DNA of 28,247 bases, taken from NCBI RefSeq assembly GCF_910583865.1, contig NZ_CAJTYX010000039.1, forward strand, positions 1-28,247, read 5' to 3'. Shown here piece after piece: positions 25,771-28,247 of the stretch. The notes under the pieces are model-generated. The model made no database searches, was not told where the DNA came from, and saw nothing but the letters and a program-made list of their open reading frames with translations. Made by a program: the position numbers and the translations under genes. The stretch is from an uncultured Muribaculum sp. GTDB lineage: Bacteria > Bacteroidota > Bacteroidia > Bacteroidales > Muribaculaceae. Within the stretch, counting starts at the first letter, position 1; every line of letters begins with the position of its first letter.

Positions 25771-25777
25771 CACCATT

Positions 25778-26653
25778 ATGTCGAAAACATCAGTAAACAA
25801 ACGCAAACGGCGCAATGGCCGTAGCACCAGTCACGGAATGAGCATAAACGCCAGGCTGCTTATGATAGGATTCCTAATGCTGGCAGCAATGGCCATAATA
25901 TGGACATCCGGGAACGTAAAAGGATGCTCCGGAAACATGGGCACGGAATCGTCAACGTCGTTCGACAGCCTGGGATACGTCGTGACTAATCCTGCACTCC
26001 AAGAAAAGATCCTATATTATAAAGGTATGACGGTGTCGTTCAATCCCGAAGCCCATATCCCCAACTGGGTGGCATGGGAACTTACCGGAACTGAAACTCA
26101 GGGGGAAGAGCCACGAGCACAGAGCTTTACCGCAGATGAGGATGTGGACGGATGTGCAGACCCGTGGGATTATAGCTATTCCGGCTACGATCGCGGACAC
26201 ATGGCACCTGCCGGCGACATGAAATGGGACGCAGATGCCATGCGCGAATCATTCTATATGACGAACGTGTGCCCGCAAGTGAAAAGTCTGAACACTGGGA
26301 CGTGGAAAAGACTTGAGACTAAATGCAGGACATGGGCTCGCGCAGACAGTGCCATATATATAATCTGCGGGCCGATATTGACAGATAGCCTGAAGGAGAC
26401 AATCGGCGACACACGTGTGGTGGTACCGAAGCGTTTTTTCAAAGTAATCCTGTCACCGTATGCCAATCCTCCTCGTGGAATAGGATTTATAATGAACAAC
26501 GGATATGTGAAAGGGGGCATGCAGCAGGCGGCGGTGTCAATAGACGAAGTGGAGGCAGTCACTGGACATGACTTTTTCTCGACATTGCCCGATGCAGTGG
26601 AAAACGAAGTGGAGAGTCAGTGCAGATTCCATAACTGGTCGGTAATAAAGTAA
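25778..26653 (+). CDS. DNA/RNA non-specific endonuclease (NUC1 family), membrane-anchored or exported
   Basis: A 291-residue beta-beta-alpha-metal nuclease. A basic N-terminus (residues 8-13, KRKRRN) precedes one hydrophobic helix (about 25-43), so it is either anchored facing the periplasm or exported. The family signature 'YDRGHMAPAGDM' (137-148) holds the general base His141. 'MTNVCPQVKSLNTGTWKRLE' (161-180) gives the metal-binding Asn172 and Glu180, with the same 8-residue spacing as Asn119 and Glu127 of Serratia nuclease. 'YIICGPIL' (194-201) and 'VPKRFFKVIL' (216-225) are also conserved. I chose the ATG at 25778 because a promoter covers the longer TTG start. Probable roles are nucleic acid scavenging or degradation of foreign DNA. 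mnmE follows 4 nt later and is probably co-transcribed. Confidence 0.92.
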   Translation: MSKTSVNKRKRRNGRSTSHGMSINARLLMIGFLMLAAMAIIWTSGNVKGCSGNMGTESSTSFDSLGYVVTNPALQEKILYYKGMTVSFNPEAHIPNWVAWELTGTETQGEEPRAQSFTADEDVDGCADPWDYSYSGYDRGHMAPAGDMKWDADAMRESFYMTNVCPQVKSLNTGTWKRLETKCRTWARADSAIYIICGPILTDSLKETIGDTRVVVPKRFFKVILSPYANPPRGIGFIMNNGYVKGGMQQAAVSIDEVEAVTGHDFFSTLPDAVENEVESQCRFHNWSVIK

Positions 26654-26657
26654 GTAT

Positions 26658-28214
26658 ATGTCAACAATTTGTGCTATATCCACTCCGGGGGGAGTGGGCG
26701 GCTTGGCAGTAGTAAGAATAAGCGGCAATGAGGCCATCGAAATCGTTGGAAAAATCTGGCGCGGGAAAGCGTTAGTCTCATGCGACAGCCACACGGCGCA
26801 TCTGGGATGGGTGACCGACAGCAATGGCGAACGTCTTGACCAAGGGGTGGCGACGATATTCCGAGGCCCTCATTCATTCACGGGCGAGGATGTCGTGGAA
26901 CTGTCTGTGCACGGGTCGGTCTACGTGCAGCATGAGATTCTCAACGCGCTCGTGGTCAACGGATGCCGCATGGCTGAACCGGGAGAGTTCACACGTCGGG
27001 CATTCGCGTCGGGCAGAATCGACCTGGCTGAAGCTGAAGCGGTGGCCGACATGATAGCATGTAACTCACGGGCATCCCACAGGCTTGCGCTCAGCCAATT
27101 GAAAGGTGATTTTTCAAAACGCATAGCCGGACTTCGCAAAAGCCTGCTGGAACTTGCATCGCTTATCGAGCTTGAACTGGACTTCTCGGACCAGGAGTTG
27201 GAGTTCGCATCGCGCGAGCGGCTCATGGAAATCGCCGTGGAGGTAAGAGACGTGGTCAGCGGCCTGGCATCGACCTTCCGCAAAGGCCAAGCGTTCCGCG
27301 AAGGCATACCAACAGTCATCGTAGGGGCAACGAATGTCGGCAAGTCGACGCTGCTCAACCGTCTGCTCCATGACAACCGAGCGATTGTGAGCGACATCCA
27401 CGGCACTACGCGTGACACGATAGAGGATACGGCCGAGATTGAAGGTGTAACTTTCCGGTTCATTGACACTGCGGGACTTCGCGAGACGGACGACACAATC
27501 GAGGAGATGGGGATTGAGCGTACACTTGATTGTGTATGCCGCGCATCGATAATCGTTCTCGTGGCAGACATGTCACGACCCCACACACTTGGCGAAGCAT
27601 GGTACAGAGTGGCATCAGCACTCTGTGGAAGCAACGGGGGGGAAACAAATTCCAATGACATACAGTTATATCAAAGTGATTGTGCAATCAGATACGGCAT
27701 GTCGCATCACGACATGAACGGGACGATACCCTACCCCACTCTGCTTTTGTTATGGAACAAGGCGGACATCGCAGGAGGAAACAACGCATTGTCACACTCA
27801 AGCAAGGATGCCTCTGGGTGTAGCCTGAGTTGCAATGGGCACGACAAGATTCGCACCGTTGAAAATGACATTGAAGCGTTCTGCCGTGAACATGAAATGC
27901 AGTTTTATCAAACAGAATATAGCGCCAAAAATGGCCAAGGAGGTGATATAGAGTCCTTATTGCTTCAATGCGCGGGCACCGACATCCTCACATCGACCGA
28001 TGTCGTTGTGACCAACGCACGCCATTACCAGTCGCTGACTGAAGCCCACGACGCTATATGCCGCGTCATCGACGGCCTTTCATCGGCCATTCCACCGGAA
28101 TTCATCGCCCAGGATCTCCGCCATACCCTCAATCACCTCGGTGAAATAACCGGTACCATCTCCACCCTACAAATCCTCTCCTCCATCTTCTCCCGCTTCT
28201 GCATCGGCAAGTAG
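26658..28214 (+). CDS. mnmE: tRNA modification GTPase MnmE
   Basis: A 518-residue GTPase that, with MnmG, makes the 5-carboxymethylaminomethyl group on wobble uridine 34 of certain tRNAs. The N-terminal folate-binding domain (about 1-120: 'STICAISTPGGVGGLAVVRISG', 'GEFTRRAFASGRIDLAEAEAV') is followed by a helical domain with an inserted Ras-like G domain. The G motifs are G1 'GATNVGKS' (223-230), G2 'GTTRD' (249-253), G3 'DTAG' (270-273), G4 'NKAD' (367-370) and 'SAKNG' (422-426). The C-terminal 'FCIGK' carries the invariant Cys. It is longer than the usual 450-470 residues. The extra length lies mainly between G3 and G4 (about 310-358), where the sequence is polar and low in conservation. 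It starts 4 nt after the nuclease stop. Confidence 0.97.
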   Translation: MSTICAISTPGGVGGLAVVRISGNEAIEIVGKIWRGKALVSCDSHTAHLGWVTDSNGERLDQGVATIFRGPHSFTGEDVVELSVHGSVYVQHEILNALVVNGCRMAEPGEFTRRAFASGRIDLAEAEAVADMIACNSRASHRLALSQLKGDFSKRIAGLRKSLLELASLIELELDFSDQELEFASRERLMEIAVEVRDVVSGLASTFRKGQAFREGIPTVIVGATNVGKSTLLNRLLHDNRAIVSDIHGTTRDTIEDTAEIEGVTFRFIDTAGLRETDDTIEEMGIERTLDCVCRASIIVLVADMSRPHTLGEAWYRVASALCGSNGGETNSNDIQLYQSDCAIRYGMSHHDMNGTIPYPTLLLLWNKADIAGGNNALSHSSKDASGCSLSCNGHDKIRTVENDIEAFCREHEMQFYQTEYSAKNGQGGDIESLLLQCAGTDILTSTDVVVTNARHYQSLTEAHDAICRVIDGLSSAIPPEFIAQDLRHTLNHLGEITGTISTLQILSSIFSRFCIGK

Positions 28215-28219
28215 CCTAT

Positions 28220-28244
28220 TGGTGACAACTGGTGCCATCTGGTG
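28220..28244 (+). repeat. Three TGGTG direct repeats at exact 10-bp spacing
   Basis: TGGTG occurs at 28220-28224, 28230-28234 and 28240-28244, starting 6 nt after the mnmE stop and running to the window end. Spacing of one helical turn places all three on the same face of the DNA, as in protein-binding arrays. Whether more copies follow is not visible. Confidence 0.5.
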
Positions 28245-28247
28245 TAA

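Larger units (their letters stand above)
25448..25777. other. Hairpin-rich intergenic region
   Basis: A 330-bp gene-free stretch holding two terminator-like hairpins (25471-25522, 25580-25614), two small adjacent hairpins (CGC-GAA-GCG at 25645-25653; CTCTGC-CTT-GCAGAG at 25654-25668) and a 7-bp inverted repeat (GCCTCAG 25673-25679 with CTGAGGC 25696-25702). The nuclease promoter begins at 25738. No protein-coding gene is credible here. It may be a dispersed repeat or a structured RNA. Confidence 0.6.

Noticed and set aside
25739..25777. TTG start extending the nuclease by 13 residues
   Set aside because: This segment contains the -33/-7 promoter, so it would not be in the mRNA.
25336..25827. 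163-codon minus-strand open frame across the hairpin-rich interval
   Set aside because: It overlaps the 3' end of the M3 gene, two terminators, the nuclease promoter and its start codon, and shows no recognisable domain. The hairpins explain the region better.
26921..27661. 246-codon minus-strand open frame opposite mnmE
   Set aside because: It is a Ser/Arg-rich shadow of the conserved MnmE G domain.
1..28247. CRISPR arrays, transposase genes, integrases and toxin-antitoxin pairs
   Set aside because: I looked for regular direct repeats with spacers, for DDE or tyrosine recombinase motifs and for small gene pairs and found none.

Overview
The window is chromosomal DNA from a member of the Bacteroidales, probably a gut lineage such as Muribaculaceae or a relative. 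The order is well supported; the family is a guess. The evidence is several copies of the Bacteroidota sigma-ABfr promoter signature (TTTG, 19-21 nt, TAnnTTTG), a 729-residue type III glutamine synthetase, the DapL route to diaminopimelate, the long 630-residue PurF-like protein typical of this phylum, weak Shine-Dalgarno sequences, and tRNA genes without an encoded CCA. I see no prophage, insertion sequence, CRISPR array or plasmid function. Nearly all of it is core-genome content.

Layout. (1) 4-227: tRNA-Leu(GAG) and tRNA-Pro(GGG), closed by a strong intrinsic terminator. (2) 243-1529, minus strand: the endolytic murein transglycosylase mltG followed by a small DUF2007 protein. (3) 1725-3586, plus strand: a Crp/Fnr-type regulator, divergent from mltG, then a membrane acyltransferase. 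(4) 3924-14398, plus strand: dapF, dapL, glnN, gltB, gltD, a block for diaminopimelate synthesis and ammonium assimilation. It has one clear promoter, upstream of dapF, and one strong terminator, after gltD. A large hairpin separates glnN from gltB. (5) 14481-16373: the long PurF-like amidotransferase/phosphoribosyltransferase, with its own terminator. That terminator lies inside the 3' end of the convergent capA gene. (6) 16426-20254, minus strand: katA with a complex terminator, and folD-capA with a promoter and leader hairpin. (7) 20511-25447, plus strand: two overlapping rhomboid-family genes, a membrane-anchored endonuclease/exonuclease/phosphatase-fold protein and an M3 metallopeptidase, packed as an operon. 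(8) 25448-25777: a gene-free stretch dense in hairpins. (9) 25778-28214: a near-leaderless DNA/RNA non-specific endonuclease followed 4 nt later by mnmE.

How the genes work together. Glutamine synthetase (GlnN) and glutamate synthase (GltBD) form the GS-GOGAT cycle. DapL uses glutamate as amino donor to make LL-diaminopimelate, and DapF epimerises that to the meso form used for peptidoglycan and lysine, so the block couples nitrogen capture to a major use of glutamate. The PurF-like protein beyond it would consume glutamine. FolD supplies one-carbon units, also needed for purines.

I did not find an obviously new multi-gene system. The non-coding signals most worth a second look are the hairpin-rich 25.45-25.78 kb region, the hairpin between glnN and gltB, the folD leader hairpin, the terminator embedded in capA, the phased T-tracts before dapF, and the 10-bp-spaced TGGTG repeats immediately after mnmE at the window edge.
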